18,782 bases of DNA from RECO01 sp050485385 (GCA_050485385.1 JBJHBG010000099.1:1-18782); one strand, 5' to 3'; numbered from the stretch's first letter, positions 1 to 8,213 are shown. A program made the numbers and translations. Notes: a model not told the origin generated them from the letters alone.

Positions 1-2
1 TG

Positions 3-662
3 CTCGGCGAGGAGAACCCGCTGGCCCGCATCCTGCGGACGGCGCTCGGCACCGTCGGTGCCGTCCTCGGGCTCGGCCTGCCGGGCCTCGCCGCCGCCTC
101 GCCCGTCGGCCTCGTGCTCGGCGTGGTCGGCATCGGTACCCGGCTCGCCGACGACGCCTACGAGCGCTGGAAGACGCGCGTGCTCGACGCACCCTACCGG
201 CCGGAACTGCTGCCGCCCGCCGCGATCACCTTCAACTCCGTCCTGCCGGCGTTGAAGCTCAGCCCGGTTTTCGCGGACGCCTTCGCCGATCTGCTCGCGG
301 AGCCCGAGCCCGCCACGATCATGGAGATCGGCGAGTTGGCGCTCGACGGCGAGGGCGAGGCGTTGCGGGCGCGTTATGCCGAGCGCTTCGCCGACGAGGC
401 CGTGTTCGCCAAGGGTCTGCAGGATTTCCGCCGGGCGCTGCTCGGCGGCGTGCTGGCGCCGGACATCCCGAGCGAGACCCTGAAGGAGACGGGGGCCGAC
501 TCCCCCGAAGCACTGTTGCAGGCGCTGGACGCGGTGCGTGCCGATCCGGCGGCACGGCAGGATTTGGAGCTGTTGGCGTTGCTCGGCGAGCGCGTGCGCA
601 GCGGCGAGGTCAGCCTTGCCGACATCGAGGAGGCCGTCGCCGAGATCGGAGACGAGCGATGA
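3..662 (+). CDS. Unrecognised protein with Gly-rich hydrophobic segment, 5' end cut by window
   Basis: The reading frame is open to the left edge without a stop, so the true start lies outside the window. A GTG at 114 is in frame but falls inside a hydrophobic stretch and is unlikely to be the start. The first 45 or so visible residues are rich in Gly, Leu, Val and Ala (GTVGAVLGLGLPGLAAASP, then VGLVLGVVGIG) and could form one or two membrane helices. The rest, about 175 residues, is soluble, Ala/Glu/Leu-rich and probably helical, ending in an acidic tail. I recognise no family. The stop overlaps the next gene's start (ATGA, 659-662), so it is coupled to a lipoprotein gene and sits upstream of a peptidoglycan hydrolase. 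This suggests an envelope role, but that is inference from position only. Codon use matches the GC-rich neighbours. Confidence 0.7.
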   Translation, partial: LGEENPLARILRTALGTVGAVLGLGLPGLAAASPVGLVLGVVGIGTRLADDAYERWKTRVLDAPYRPELLPPAAITFNSVLPALKLSPVFADAFADLLAEPEPATIMEIGELALDGEGEALRARYAERFADEAVFAKGLQDFRRALLGGVLAPDIPSETLKETGADSPEALLQALDAVRADPAARQDLELLALLGERVRSGEVSLADIEEAVAEIGDER

Positions 663-1324
663 GCGCGAGCGCCGCTGGCCGTCTGGGCGTTCTGGCATTC
701 GGCCTGCTGCTCGCCGCCTGCGCGGTGGCGACGGTGCGGGACGTGGCCACCTTGAAGGAGCTGGTGGAAGCGCGGGACCTCGAGACCATCGTCGCCTTCG
801 ACGTCGCCTGCGCGCCGGTGGAGCCCGGCTGCGCCCAGGCGCACACGATCAAGGCCGACGCCTGCCTGCGCATGGCGCAGGGTGTCGAGGTGACGGCCAG
901 GGCACCCTATGCCGCTTGCGCCGCCGAGAGCTACCGAGCGGCGTCGCAGGCCGTGGCTGCCCGTCCGGACCCGCAGGTGGATGCGGGACGCTTGGCGCGC
1001 TGGGAGCTGGAGGCGCTGCGCTTCTGGCGCGATGCCGTGGCACGCAGCGAGGGTGCGACCTTGAACGCGACCCTCGCCGAGCGAGCGGAGCAGGTGGCGA
1101 CGGCGCAGCCGGGACGTCCCGAGGGGCCGTACTACCTGGCCGACGCGCGGGTCTGGACGGTGAACGCCGGGCTGGAGCGGCCGGCCTGTCCCGGCATCGC
1201 GGCAGCGGAAGCGCTCGTTGCCCGCGCCATGCCCGTCGCGGGCGCCGGCGAGGTCGACGTAGCGCAACTTCAGCGCGACCTCGCCAACGCGTCGCGCGTC
1301 CACGAGTGCGACGTCGCGAGCTAG
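659..1324 (+). CDS. Putative TPR-like lipoprotein
   Basis: This 221-residue protein begins with a short signal peptide, a hydrophobic run and a lipobox LAAC (residues 18-21). It is therefore expected to be cleaved and lipidated at Cys21 and exported to the periplasmic face. The mature part has six more cysteines (51, 58, 69, 87, 177, 217), which could pair as disulfides. It also has Ala-rich helical segments such as PEGPYYLADARVW (about 154-166) that resemble tetratricopeptide-type helices; I cannot assign a named family. The start overlaps the upstream stop in ATGA, with a GGAG at 648-651 as ribosome binding site, so translation is coupled. The large hydrolase gene starts 28 nt after its stop, so the three genes probably form one transcript. 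Its function is unknown. Confidence is good that it is a real lipoprotein gene and low for any role. Confidence 0.75.
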   Translation: MSASAAGRLGVLAFGLLLAACAVATVRDVATLKELVEARDLETIVAFDVACAPVEPGCAQAHTIKADACLRMAQGVEVTARAPYAACAAESYRAASQAVAARPDPQVDAGRLARWELEALRFWRDAVARSEGATLNATLAERAEQVATAQPGRPEGPYYLADARVWTVNAGLERPACPGIAAAEALVARAMPVAGAGEVDVAQLQRDLANASRVHECDVAS

Positions 1325-1352
1325 CACGGCCGAGAGCGGCGGAGAGGGGGGA

Positions 1353-3452
1353 ATGGTGATGGACCTTCCCAAGACGTGGTTGGACCGGCGGCTGGACTAC
1401 CGTCTGCCGATGCTCCGCGGCAGCGACGTGCGCATCGTCCAACTCCGCCTGATCGCCCTCGGCTATGCCGGCAGTGGCGCTGCGGACGGCCTGTACGGAC
1501 CCCGCACCCGCAGTGCCGTCAAGGCGTTCCAGGGCGACCGCGACCTCCAGCCCGACGGCATCGTCGGCGAGCGGACGATGGCGGCCCTGATGACCGAGGC
1601 TCCGGCCGTTCTGGCCGAGGAGGCGGCGCCATGGCAGCCCCCCAGGCCGGCGCTGCGGCCGTCGACGCTGGTCCTGTCCGAGCCGCCCCCCGACGCCCGT
1701 GCCCGCCCGGCCGCGATCGCGGAGATCGTCCCGGCCGACTGGTTGCCGGATGCCCGAGCGCTGCGCATCGTCGTCCATTGGACCGGCGGCAACTACACCG
1801 CCTCGGCCGAGGATCGCGAGCACTACCATTTCCTGGTGCAGGGCGACGGCGAGGTGGTGCGGGGGCGGCACGGCGTCGACGCCAACGATTCCACCAAGGA
1901 CGGCGTCTACGCCGCGCACACGCGGGCGCTCAACACCGGTTCCGTCGGCATCGCCGTCTGCTGCATGTTCGGTGCCACCGAGCGTCCCTTCACCCCCGGA
2001 TCCTTCCCGTTGCTGGAGACGCAGTGGCGACGGCTGGTGCAACTCGCCGCCCAGCTTTGCCGGCGCTACGGCATCGAGGTCGCGCCCCAGACGGTGCTGG
2101 GCCACGGTGAGGTGCAGCGCATGCTGGGCGTGATGCAGCGCGGCAAGTGGGACCCGTTGGCCCTGCCGTGGCAGCCCGACCTCTCCGCCGCCGAAGTCGG
2201 CGACCGCTTCCGCTCGGCGGTGCGGGCCGCCCTGCACGAGGCGGACGAGCCCGAAGCGCCCAGGCTCTTGGCGGCAGCGGTGGCGGGCAAGGCCATGCGC
2301 GAGGCCCGCGCCTTCGACTGCGGCATCTGGCTGCCCGTGGAAGGGCTGGTCGCCGATCTCGGCTGGGAACTCCCCGAGGCCGACGCCGGCGGTGTCACCC
2401 TGATCGCCCCGGAGGCCAAGGCGCTCTACCTTCCCTTCGCCTACGCGCCGGAGGATCCGAGCGATCCGGCCATCGTCTGTGACCGCGACTGCGTGCTTGC
2501 CCGCGGTTTCGTCCGCGCCCAAGAGGTAGCGGAACAACTGGGTCTCACGGTCACGCTAGCCGACGATGGCGGGGGCGTGCGCCTGGACGGGGACGCGGCC
2601 GAGGCCGAGGTCGTGGCCGACCGGCGGCGCTTCCGCACCGTCACCGTTGCGCGCGGTGACACGCTCGCTGCACTCGCGGCCCGGCTGTTGGGCGACGCCG
2701 GCCGCTGGGGGGAGATCCGCGACGCCGACGGCGCGGCCTTCACCCGCGAGACGGCGCGCCGGCTCCAGGTAGGCGCGCGCGTGCTCGTGCCCCTTGCCCG
2801 CGACACCCGCCGGCGCGGCCTTGCAGCCCCGGCCGAGAAGGCGCCGGTGGCGGACGACCTCGTCGCCGAGTTGGTCGACCTGGCAGCACCCTGGTCGCGC
2901 GGCCATGCCCGCCAGGCCATGCCGGTGCTCGTCGCCTGCTGCCTCGCCAACGGCGTCGATCGGCCGGCGCATATCGGCTACGTGCTGGCGACCGCCGAGC
3001 ACGAGACCAATTTCGGCCGGCTGATGGAGGAGACGTGGACCAACTCGCCGGAGCAACTCCGCTACGAGGGCCGCTTCGGCAACGATCAGCCGGGCGACGG
3101 CAAACGCTATCGCGGCCGCGGCTACGTCCAGATTACCTTCAAGGGCAACTACCAAAAGTTCGGCGCCATCGTCGGCGGCCTCGACCTCGTGGCCGAGCCC
3201 CAGCGCGCCGCCGAGCCGGACGTTGCCGCCACCATCACCGTCGTCGGCATGCGCGACGGCATGTTCACCCAGCACAAGCTGGCCGACCATTTGCAGGCTA
3301 CGGACGGCGACTTCGTCCAGGCGCGCCGCATCGTCAACGCCGACCTCGAGCGCACCGACGCCTGGGACGAAAGCGGTACCCCGCGGGGCGAGCGCATCGC
3401 CAACCGGGCGCGCGCCTTCACCGCGGTCCTCGCCCGCCACCTGCCGCACTGA
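1353..3452 (+). CDS. Multidomain peptidoglycan hydrolase: PG-binding, amidase, LysM, GH19-like
   Basis: This 699-residue protein has several cell-wall modules. Residues about 20-80 are a PG_binding_1 repeat (LRGSDVRIVQLRLIALGY, then DGIVGERTMAAL). Residues about 135-275 are an Amidase_2/T7-lysozyme-like N-acetylmuramoyl-L-alanine amidase, with likely zinc ligands His142 (VVHWTGG), His251 (LGHGEV) and Asp267 (KWDPL). Residues about 427-482 are a LysM (VARGDTLAALAARLLGDAG). Residues about 500-699 resemble a GH19-type lysozyme/chitinase, with the likely catalytic Glu549 in ATAEHETNF and the family-like RYRGRGYVQITFKGNYQKFG at 585-604. The 300-420 linker carries two similar stretches discussed in the findings. 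It would cut both the stem-peptide amide bond and the glycan strand. No signal peptide is visible, so export needs a partner, as with phage endolysins. ATG 1353 follows GAGG at 1344-1347; an in-frame ATG at 1359 is also possible. Confidence 0.88.
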   Translation: MVMDLPKTWLDRRLDYRLPMLRGSDVRIVQLRLIALGYAGSGAADGLYGPRTRSAVKAFQGDRDLQPDGIVGERTMAALMTEAPAVLAEEAAPWQPPRPALRPSTLVLSEPPPDARARPAAIAEIVPADWLPDARALRIVVHWTGGNYTASAEDREHYHFLVQGDGEVVRGRHGVDANDSTKDGVYAAHTRALNTGSVGIAVCCMFGATERPFTPGSFPLLETQWRRLVQLAAQLCRRYGIEVAPQTVLGHGEVQRMLGVMQRGKWDPLALPWQPDLSAAEVGDRFRSAVRAALHEADEPEAPRLLAAAVAGKAMREARAFDCGIWLPVEGLVADLGWELPEADAGGVTLIAPEAKALYLPFAYAPEDPSDPAIVCDRDCVLARGFVRAQEVAEQLGLTVTLADDGGGVRLDGDAAEAEVVADRRRFRTVTVARGDTLAALAARLLGDAGRWGEIRDADGAAFTRETARRLQVGARVLVPLARDTRRRGLAAPAEKAPVADDLVAELVDLAAPWSRGHARQAMPVLVACCLANGVDRPAHIGYVLATAEHETNFGRLMEETWTNSPEQLRYEGRFGNDQPGDGKRYRGRGYVQITFKGNYQKFGAIVGGLDLVAEPQRAAEPDVAATITVVGMRDGMFTQHKLADHLQATDGDFVQARRIVNADLERTDAWDESGTPRGERIANRARAFTAVLARHLPH

Positions 3453-3515
3453 GCCTTTGCCATCCGCCGAGCGTTCGCTAGGTACGGGGCACGAGCCCGA
3501 ACCGCAGGGATGGCC

Positions 3516-4811
3516 ATGACGACGATCGCCAATCGCTTCACGGGCGGCCCCGGCTATGCGCCGCTGGACGCGACCTCGCTGCCGTCTTGGCTCGCGGCCA
3601 CCGGCATCGCCGCACCCGTCCTCGGTGGTCCCCCGGATGGTTGGCGGGTACGCGAGGTCGGCGACGGCAACCTCAACCTCGTCTTCATCGTCGAGGGCCC
3701 GGCCGGCGGACTCGTGGTCAAGCAGGCGCTGCCCTACGTCCGTCTCGTCGGCGAGAGCTGGCCCTTCCCCTTGGACCGTGCCTGGTTCGAGCACCGGGCG
3801 CTGGTGACCCAGACCCGTTTCGCCCCGGAACTGGTGCCGGGCCTCTACCACTTCGACGCCGAACGCGCGGCCGTCGTGATGGAGCTTCTCAGCCCGCACA
3901 TCATCCTTCGCAAGGGGCTGATCCAGGGACGGGGCTACCCGTTACTCGCCGACCACGTCGCCGCCTTCATGGCGCGCACCCTGTTCCTGACCTCCGACCT
4001 CGGCATGAAGGCAGCGGAAAAGCGCGCTCTTCAGGCCGACTTCTCTCACAACGTCGAGCTCTGCAAGGTCACCGAGGACCTCGTCTTCACCGATCCCTAC
4101 CGGATCGCCGAGCTGAACCGGTGGACCAGCCCGCAGCTCGACGACGTGGCCGCGGCCTTCCGCGCGGACGCGCCGCTCAAGGTGGCGGTGCAGGAGCTGA
4201 AATGGGCCTTCCTCGCGAACGGCCAAGCGCTGATCCACGGCGACCTGCACACCGGCTCGGTGATGGTGACCGAGGCCGACACCCGCGTCATCGACCCGGA
4301 GTTCGCCTGCGTCGGCCCGATCGGCTTCGACGTGGGCGCCTTCCTCGCCAACCTCTTCCTCGCCTATTTCGCCAAAGCCGGGCACGCGGCGGAGGACGAC
4401 GAGCGCGCGCGCTACGAGGCGTGGCTGCTGGAGACGGCGAAGGCGGTCTGGACCGGCTTCCGCACCCGGTTCCTCGCGCTTTGGCGAGCGCACGCCCTGG
4501 GCGACGCGTTCGCCCCCGAGCTGTTCGAGGACGCCGTCGCCTCGGCGGCCTTGGAGGCGAAGCGCCAAGCGACCATGCTGACGCTCTTCGCCGACAGCCT
4601 CGGCTTCGCCGGGGCCAAGATGGTGCGGCGCATCCTGGGTCTCGCCCATGTCGAGGACCTGGAATGCATCGCCGATCCCGACCTCCGCGCCGCCTGCGAG
4701 CGCCGGGCCTTGGCCATGGGCCGCGCGCTGATGGTCGACCGCGGCCGCTTCGCCGACATGGGTGAGGTGTTGGACCTCGCGCGCACCCTGCGCCGGGAGC
4801 CGAGCCCATGA
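3516..4811 (+). CDS. mtnK: 5-methylthioribose kinase
   Basis: MtnK phosphorylates 5-methylthioribose (from methylthioadenosine) to methylthioribose-1-phosphate with ATP, in the cytosolic methionine/S-adenosylmethionine salvage route. The 431-residue sequence has the protein-kinase-like fold of the family. There is a glycine-rich GDGNLNLVF (about 49-57), a nucleotide-binding Lys in VVKQALPYVR (about 68-77), the catalytic loop IHGDLHTGSV with Asp243, and the metal-binding DPEF at about 260-263. Length is normal for the family. AGGGA at 3506-3510 lies 5 nt before the ATG at 3516, so I prefer this start to the in-frame ATG at 3510, which the same AGGGA overlaps. The stop overlaps the mtnA start (ATGA), so the two enzymes, which act in sequence, are made together. 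A 63-nt gap separates it from the hydrolase gene and may hold its promoter, but none is convincing. Confidence 0.95.
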   Translation: MTTIANRFTGGPGYAPLDATSLPSWLAATGIAAPVLGGPPDGWRVREVGDGNLNLVFIVEGPAGGLVVKQALPYVRLVGESWPFPLDRAWFEHRALVTQTRFAPELVPGLYHFDAERAAVVMELLSPHIILRKGLIQGRGYPLLADHVAAFMARTLFLTSDLGMKAAEKRALQADFSHNVELCKVTEDLVFTDPYRIAELNRWTSPQLDDVAAAFRADAPLKVAVQELKWAFLANGQALIHGDLHTGSVMVTEADTRVIDPEFACVGPIGFDVGAFLANLFLAYFAKAGHAAEDDERARYEAWLLETAKAVWTGFRTRFLALWRAHALGDAFAPELFEDAVASAALEAKRQATMLTLFADSLGFAGAKMVRRILGLAHVEDLECIADPDLRAACERRALAMGRALMVDRGRFADMGEVLDLARTLRREPSP

Positions 4812-5908
4812 GGATCGACGGCAAGCCCTATCGCACCATCTGGCCGAGCGCCGACGGCAGTGCCGTCGAGGTCATCGACCAGACCCGCCTGCCGCACCGC
4901 TTCGAGGTGCTGACGCTGCACGCGCTGGAGGACGCCGCTCGCGCCATCGAGCGCATGGTGGTGCGAGGGGCACCCTTGATCGGCGCCACGGCGGCCTACG
5001 GCATGGCCCTTGCCATGCGTGCCGATGCCGGCGATGCGATGCTGGAGGCGGCCTACGACCGCCTGTTCCGCACCCGGCCCACGGCCGTCAACCTGCGCTG
5101 GGCGCTCGACGATCTGCGCCGCCGCTTGGCACCGCTGCCGTCCGCCGCACGCGCCGCTGCCGCCTGGCGGCGCGCCGCCGCCATCTGCGATGCCGACGTC
5201 GAGGTCTGCCGCCGCATCGGCGAGCACGGGCTCGACGTGTTCCGCGAGGTCCACGGCCGCAAGCGCGAGGGGCCGTTGCGCGTGCTCACCCACTGCAACG
5301 CCGGCTGGCTCGCCACGGTCGACTGGGGCACCGCACTGGCACCGATCTACATGGCGCACGACGCGGGCCTGCCGGTCGAGGTCTGGGTCGACGAGACCCG
5401 CCCGCGCAACCAGGGGGCGGCGCTGACGGCGTGGGAGCTGGGCCGCCACGGCGTGCCGCACCGCGTGATCGCGGACAACGTCGGCGGCCATCTGATGCAG
5501 CAGGGCATGGTCGACATGTGCATCGTCGGCACCGACCGGACCGCGGCCAACGGGGACGTCGCCAACAAGATCGGCACCTACCTGAAGGCGCTGGCCGCCC
5601 GCGATACCGGCGTGCCCTTCTACGTCGCCCTGCCGCACACCACCATCGACTGGACGGTCGAGGACGGCCTTGCCGAGATCCCCATCGAGGAGCGCGACGC
5701 CCGCGAAGTCACCCACATCCAAGGGCTCGACGACCGCGGCGAGGTGGTCGAGGTGCGCCTCACGCCCGAAGGCAGCGACGCCGCCAACTACGCCTTCGAC
5801 GTCACGCCCGCGGCGCTGGTGACCGGGCTGATCACGGACCGGGGCGTATGCGCGGCGAGTGCCGCGGGGCTGCGGAGCCTCTTCGCCGATCTTGCCGCTG
5901 CCGGTTGA
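4808..5908 (+). CDS. mtnA: S-methyl-5-thioribose-1-phosphate isomerase
   Basis: MtnA converts methylthioribose-1-phosphate, the MtnK product, to methylthioribulose-1-phosphate. The 366-residue sequence carries the family signatures: RGAPLIG (53-59), THCNAGWLAT with the catalytic Cys163, and VGTDRTAANGDVANKIGTY with the catalytic Asp243. Length and motif spacing match the eIF2B-like aldose-ketose isomerase family, and the Cys plus NGD..NKIGT pattern separates it from true eIF2B subunits. The start overlaps the mtnK stop in ATGA. The stop lies only 3 nt from the end of bchJ, which is read from the other strand. The enzymes that would act next (dehydratase and enolase, or an aldolase) are not in this window, so which methylthioribulose route the cell uses cannot be seen here. 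Confidence 0.96.
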   Translation: MRIDGKPYRTIWPSADGSAVEVIDQTRLPHRFEVLTLHALEDAARAIERMVVRGAPLIGATAAYGMALAMRADAGDAMLEAAYDRLFRTRPTAVNLRWALDDLRRRLAPLPSAARAAAAWRRAAAICDADVEVCRRIGEHGLDVFREVHGRKREGPLRVLTHCNAGWLATVDWGTALAPIYMAHDAGLPVEVWVDETRPRNQGAALTAWELGRHGVPHRVIADNVGGHLMQQGMVDMCIVGTDRTAANGDVANKIGTYLKALAARDTGVPFYVALPHTTIDWTVEDGLAEIPIEERDAREVTHIQGLDDRGEVVEVRLTPEGSDAANYAFDVTPAALVTGLITDRGVCAASAAGLRSLFADLAAAG

Positions 5909-5911
5909 GGG

Positions 5912-6493
5912 TCAACGCCAGCGTAGCTTCAGCCGGCACGCCGGCTCCCCGCTCGTGGTCTCCAGCCGGGCCGTGACGACCGTGCGCGGGCTGACGAGGG
6001 CGCGGTAGAGCCGCTCGAACGTGGTGGCGTAGAACCGGCACAAGGGGAACGCAGCAGGCCCGGCGAGGTCGACCGGGCCACCGATGATGGCGATGTCGAG
6101 GGGATGGCCTTGGCGCATGGCGAAGCGGCCGCTGCCGGCGAACGTCCACGCGTGACGGCCGATGGCGCCGGCCAGCGCGCGGCTCGCCAGGAACGGCGGC
6201 AGCCAGGGCAGGAGGCGCTTGGCCACTTGCGGGATGCGGTGCGTCAGCAGGTAGTTGCCGGTGCGTCGCCCGGCGTCGCTGCCCATTTCCGCCGCCAAGG
6301 TGGCGCCGAGCGCCGCGACGAGCGCCAGGTAGAGACGGGCGACGTGGGCCTCGTCGACCATCCGCTGCGGCGGGCGCTCGGCGTAGGCGCCGAGGCCGGC
6401 GCGGTGGAGGAGGTCGAGGGCGACGTCGGTGCCCTGGCGCTCGCCGACCGCCTCCACCAGCCGCAGGATGGCGTTGGGGCCGATCCGGCCCAT
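5912..6493 (-). CDS. bchJ: Bacteriochlorophyll biosynthesis protein BchJ (V4R domain)
   Basis: This 193-residue V4R-domain protein lies directly downstream of bchE, as in other purple bacteria. BchJ was first proposed to be the divinyl (4-vinyl) reductase. Later work assigned that reaction to other enzymes and showed BchJ interacting with BchH and BchM, which suggests porphyrin binding or handover. Visible features are the helical N-terminal half and the C-terminal V4R-like block with GHPLDIAIIGGP, a cysteine in FPLCRFYATTFERLYRALV, and a basic end (KLRWR). It starts 9 nt after the bchE stop, in the same reading frame, with no clear Shine-Dalgarno sequence, so it probably depends on ribosomes finishing bchE. 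It ends 3 nt from the mtnA stop. I identify it from domain character plus position. Confidence 0.85.
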   Translation of the reverse strand: MGRIGPNAILRLVEAVGERQGTDVALDLLHRAGLGAYAERPPQRMVDEAHVARLYLALVAALGATLAAEMGSDAGRRTGNYLLTHRIPQVAKRLLPWLPPFLASRALAGAIGRHAWTFAGSGRFAMRQGHPLDIAIIGGPVDLAGPAAFPLCRFYATTFERLYRALVSPRTVVTARLETTSGEPACRLKLRWR

Positions 6494-6502
6494 GGGCGTC
6501 GG

Positions 6503-8170
6503 TCAGTCCGAGCCCATGGCTGCCACCTTCGCGTTCTTCGCCTGCGCCTCCCGTGCCCGCAGCGCGGCGGCGTCGTCCGCCGGCCGCACCGGGTTCGGCC
6601 GCCCGCACGCCATGACCGGCGCGCGGTCCCGCGCCCCCCGATAGTCGACGTCGGCGGCGAGGTCCGGCCGGCTCGCCTTGATGTCCTGGATCTGTTGGGC
6701 GGTGAGCACCTTGCTCTCGTCGAAGCCGAGGTCGACGTCGGCGCTCATCCCGTTCACCTTCAGCCGCTCCAGGTCGTAGAACTTCTTGGTCCACGTCGTC
6801 ATGGCGAACGCCTTGAGACAGCCCAGCATGTACTTCCGCTTGTAACGGTCGCGAATCCAAGGATAGGAGAAGAACGCTTTGCGCATGTAGAAGCGTGCGT
6901 AGTTCTTCAACACACCTTTGAGCACCTGCTCGCGGGTCATGCCCTCGGGCTGGATGATCGGCGTGACGAAGTTGTACTTGGCGTAGTCGCGCACCTCGAC
7001 CTTGTCGCCCAACTCCTCGAACAGCTCGGCGAACGGCCAGGGCGTGTACATGTTCCAGTTGGCCATGTCCGGCTGCCAGTCCTGGGCAAGCCGATAGGTC
7101 TCCTCGATGGTCTCGGGCGTCTCGTTCTCCAGCCCCATGATGAACTGCGCCTCGGCGACCATGCCCGCCTCCTTGAGCAGCTTGATCGCCAGCTTGTTCT
7201 GCTCGATCGTCGTCTCCTTGCGGAAGCGGTCGAGGTTCATCTGCGCCGCCGCCTCGGTGCCGAGCGAGACGTGGACCAGCCCGGCCTTGCGGTAGAACGG
7301 CAGAAGATCGCGGTCGCGCAGGATGTCCGTCACCCGCGTGTTGATCCCCCAGGTCACCGGCAGGTTGCGCTCGATCAGTTCCTCGCACAGGGCGATGAAC
7401 TTCTTCTTGTTGATGGTCGGTTCCTCGTCGGCGAGGATGAAGAAGCCAACCTGATGATCGCGCACCAGCGTTTCGATTTCGTCGACGAACTTCTTGGGGT
7501 CGCGGGTGCGGTAGCGCCGCCAGAACTTCCACTGCGAGCAGAAGCGGCAGGTGAAGGGGCAGCCGCGGGCGAAGTTCGGCACGGCGACGCGGACGCCGAG
7601 CGGCACGTAGACGTACTTCTCCCACTCCAACAGCGACCAGTCGGGCGTCAGCGCGTCCAGGTCCTTGATCACCGGCTGGGCGGGCGTGGCGACGACCTGA
7701 TCGCCGTCGAGGAAGGCGAGCCCCCGGATCTCCCGCCGACGGGCGAGATGCGTGCCGTCCTGAATCGCCTTCAGGAGGTTGACGACGATCTCCTCGCCTT
7801 CGCCGCGGACGATGTAGTCGATCCACGGCGCTTCGCCGAGGACTTGGGCGTACATGAAGGTGGGGTGGATGCCGCCGAGCACGGTCACGGCGTCCGGCAC
7901 CTCGCGGCGCACGATCTCCAGCGTCGTCTGCGCCTGGTAGATCATCGGCGTGATCGCAGTCGTCAGCACCACGTCCGGCTGGTTGGCGCGGACGATGCGC
8001 GCCAACTCGTCGTCGTCGATGTGGTTGGTCATCGCGTCGACGAAGCGGATATTGTCGATACCCACCGCCTTCAAGGCGCCGCCGATGTAAGCGACCCATC
8101 CCGGAGGCCAGTTGCCGGCGATCTCCGCTCCACCGCAATGGTAGTTCGGCTGGATCATCAAGACACGCAT
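6503..8170 (-). CDS. bchE: Anaerobic Mg-protoporphyrin IX monomethyl ester oxidative cyclase
   Basis: BchE builds the isocyclic fifth ring of bacteriochlorophyll without oxygen, taking the added oxygen from water, using cobalamin, a [4Fe-4S] cluster and S-adenosylmethionine. The 555-residue protein starts with a B12-binding-type domain (about 1-140; MRVLMIQPNYHCGGAEIAGN, and VTVLGGIHPTFM near 95-106). The radical-SAM domain follows, with its cluster motif CPFTCRFC (Cys204, Cys208, Cys211). Length is near the family norm. The ATG is preceded by GAGGGG about 8-10 nt upstream (plus 8179-8184). It has its own 133-nt upstream gap containing a near-consensus FNR-type box, so expression under low oxygen is likely. 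The same cluster carries the oxygen-dependent cyclase acsF, so the two enzymes divide one reaction between anoxic and oxic conditions. Confidence 0.95.
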   Translation of the reverse strand: MRVLMIQPNYHCGGAEIAGNWPPGWVAYIGGALKAVGIDNIRFVDAMTNHIDDDELARIVRANQPDVVLTTAITPMIYQAQTTLEIVRREVPDAVTVLGGIHPTFMYAQVLGEAPWIDYIVRGEGEEIVVNLLKAIQDGTHLARRREIRGLAFLDGDQVVATPAQPVIKDLDALTPDWSLLEWEKYVYVPLGVRVAVPNFARGCPFTCRFCSQWKFWRRYRTRDPKKFVDEIETLVRDHQVGFFILADEEPTINKKKFIALCEELIERNLPVTWGINTRVTDILRDRDLLPFYRKAGLVHVSLGTEAAAQMNLDRFRKETTIEQNKLAIKLLKEAGMVAEAQFIMGLENETPETIEETYRLAQDWQPDMANWNMYTPWPFAELFEELGDKVEVRDYAKYNFVTPIIQPEGMTREQVLKGVLKNYARFYMRKAFFSYPWIRDRYKRKYMLGCLKAFAMTTWTKKFYDLERLKVNGMSADVDLGFDESKVLTAQQIQDIKASRPDLAADVDYRGARDRAPVMACGRPNPVRPADDAAALRAREAQAKNAKVAAMGSD

Positions 8171-8207
8171 GGCGAATTCCCCTCAACTTCGTGGCGCCTT
8201 ACGTGTC

Positions 8208-8213
8208 AGGATA
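8208..8213 (-). promoter_or_regulatory. Possible -10 element of the bchE promoter
   Basis: Read on the minus strand this is TATCCT, a 4/6 match to TATAAT. It lies 21 nt downstream of the FNR-type box, the spacing expected for an activator centred near -41.5. Transcription would start near 8200, giving a leader of about 30 nt before the bchE ATG. The hexamer alone is weak; the spacing is the main support. Confidence 0.4.

Noticed and set aside
849..2537. Long minus-strand frames opposite the lipoprotein and hydrolase genes
   Set aside because: The plus-strand genes have clear domains and ribosome binding sites. The minus products have none.
3457..3484. Possible promoter for mtnK: TTGCCA, 16-nt spacer, TAGGTA
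   Set aside because: The -35 is good, but the -10 matches only 2 of 6 positions. It is no better than chance in this sequence.
4852..4868. Inverted repeat CGACGGCA-G-TGCCGTCG near the start of mtnA
   Set aside because: Short, GC-rich and inside coding sequence. Repeats of this size are common at this base composition.
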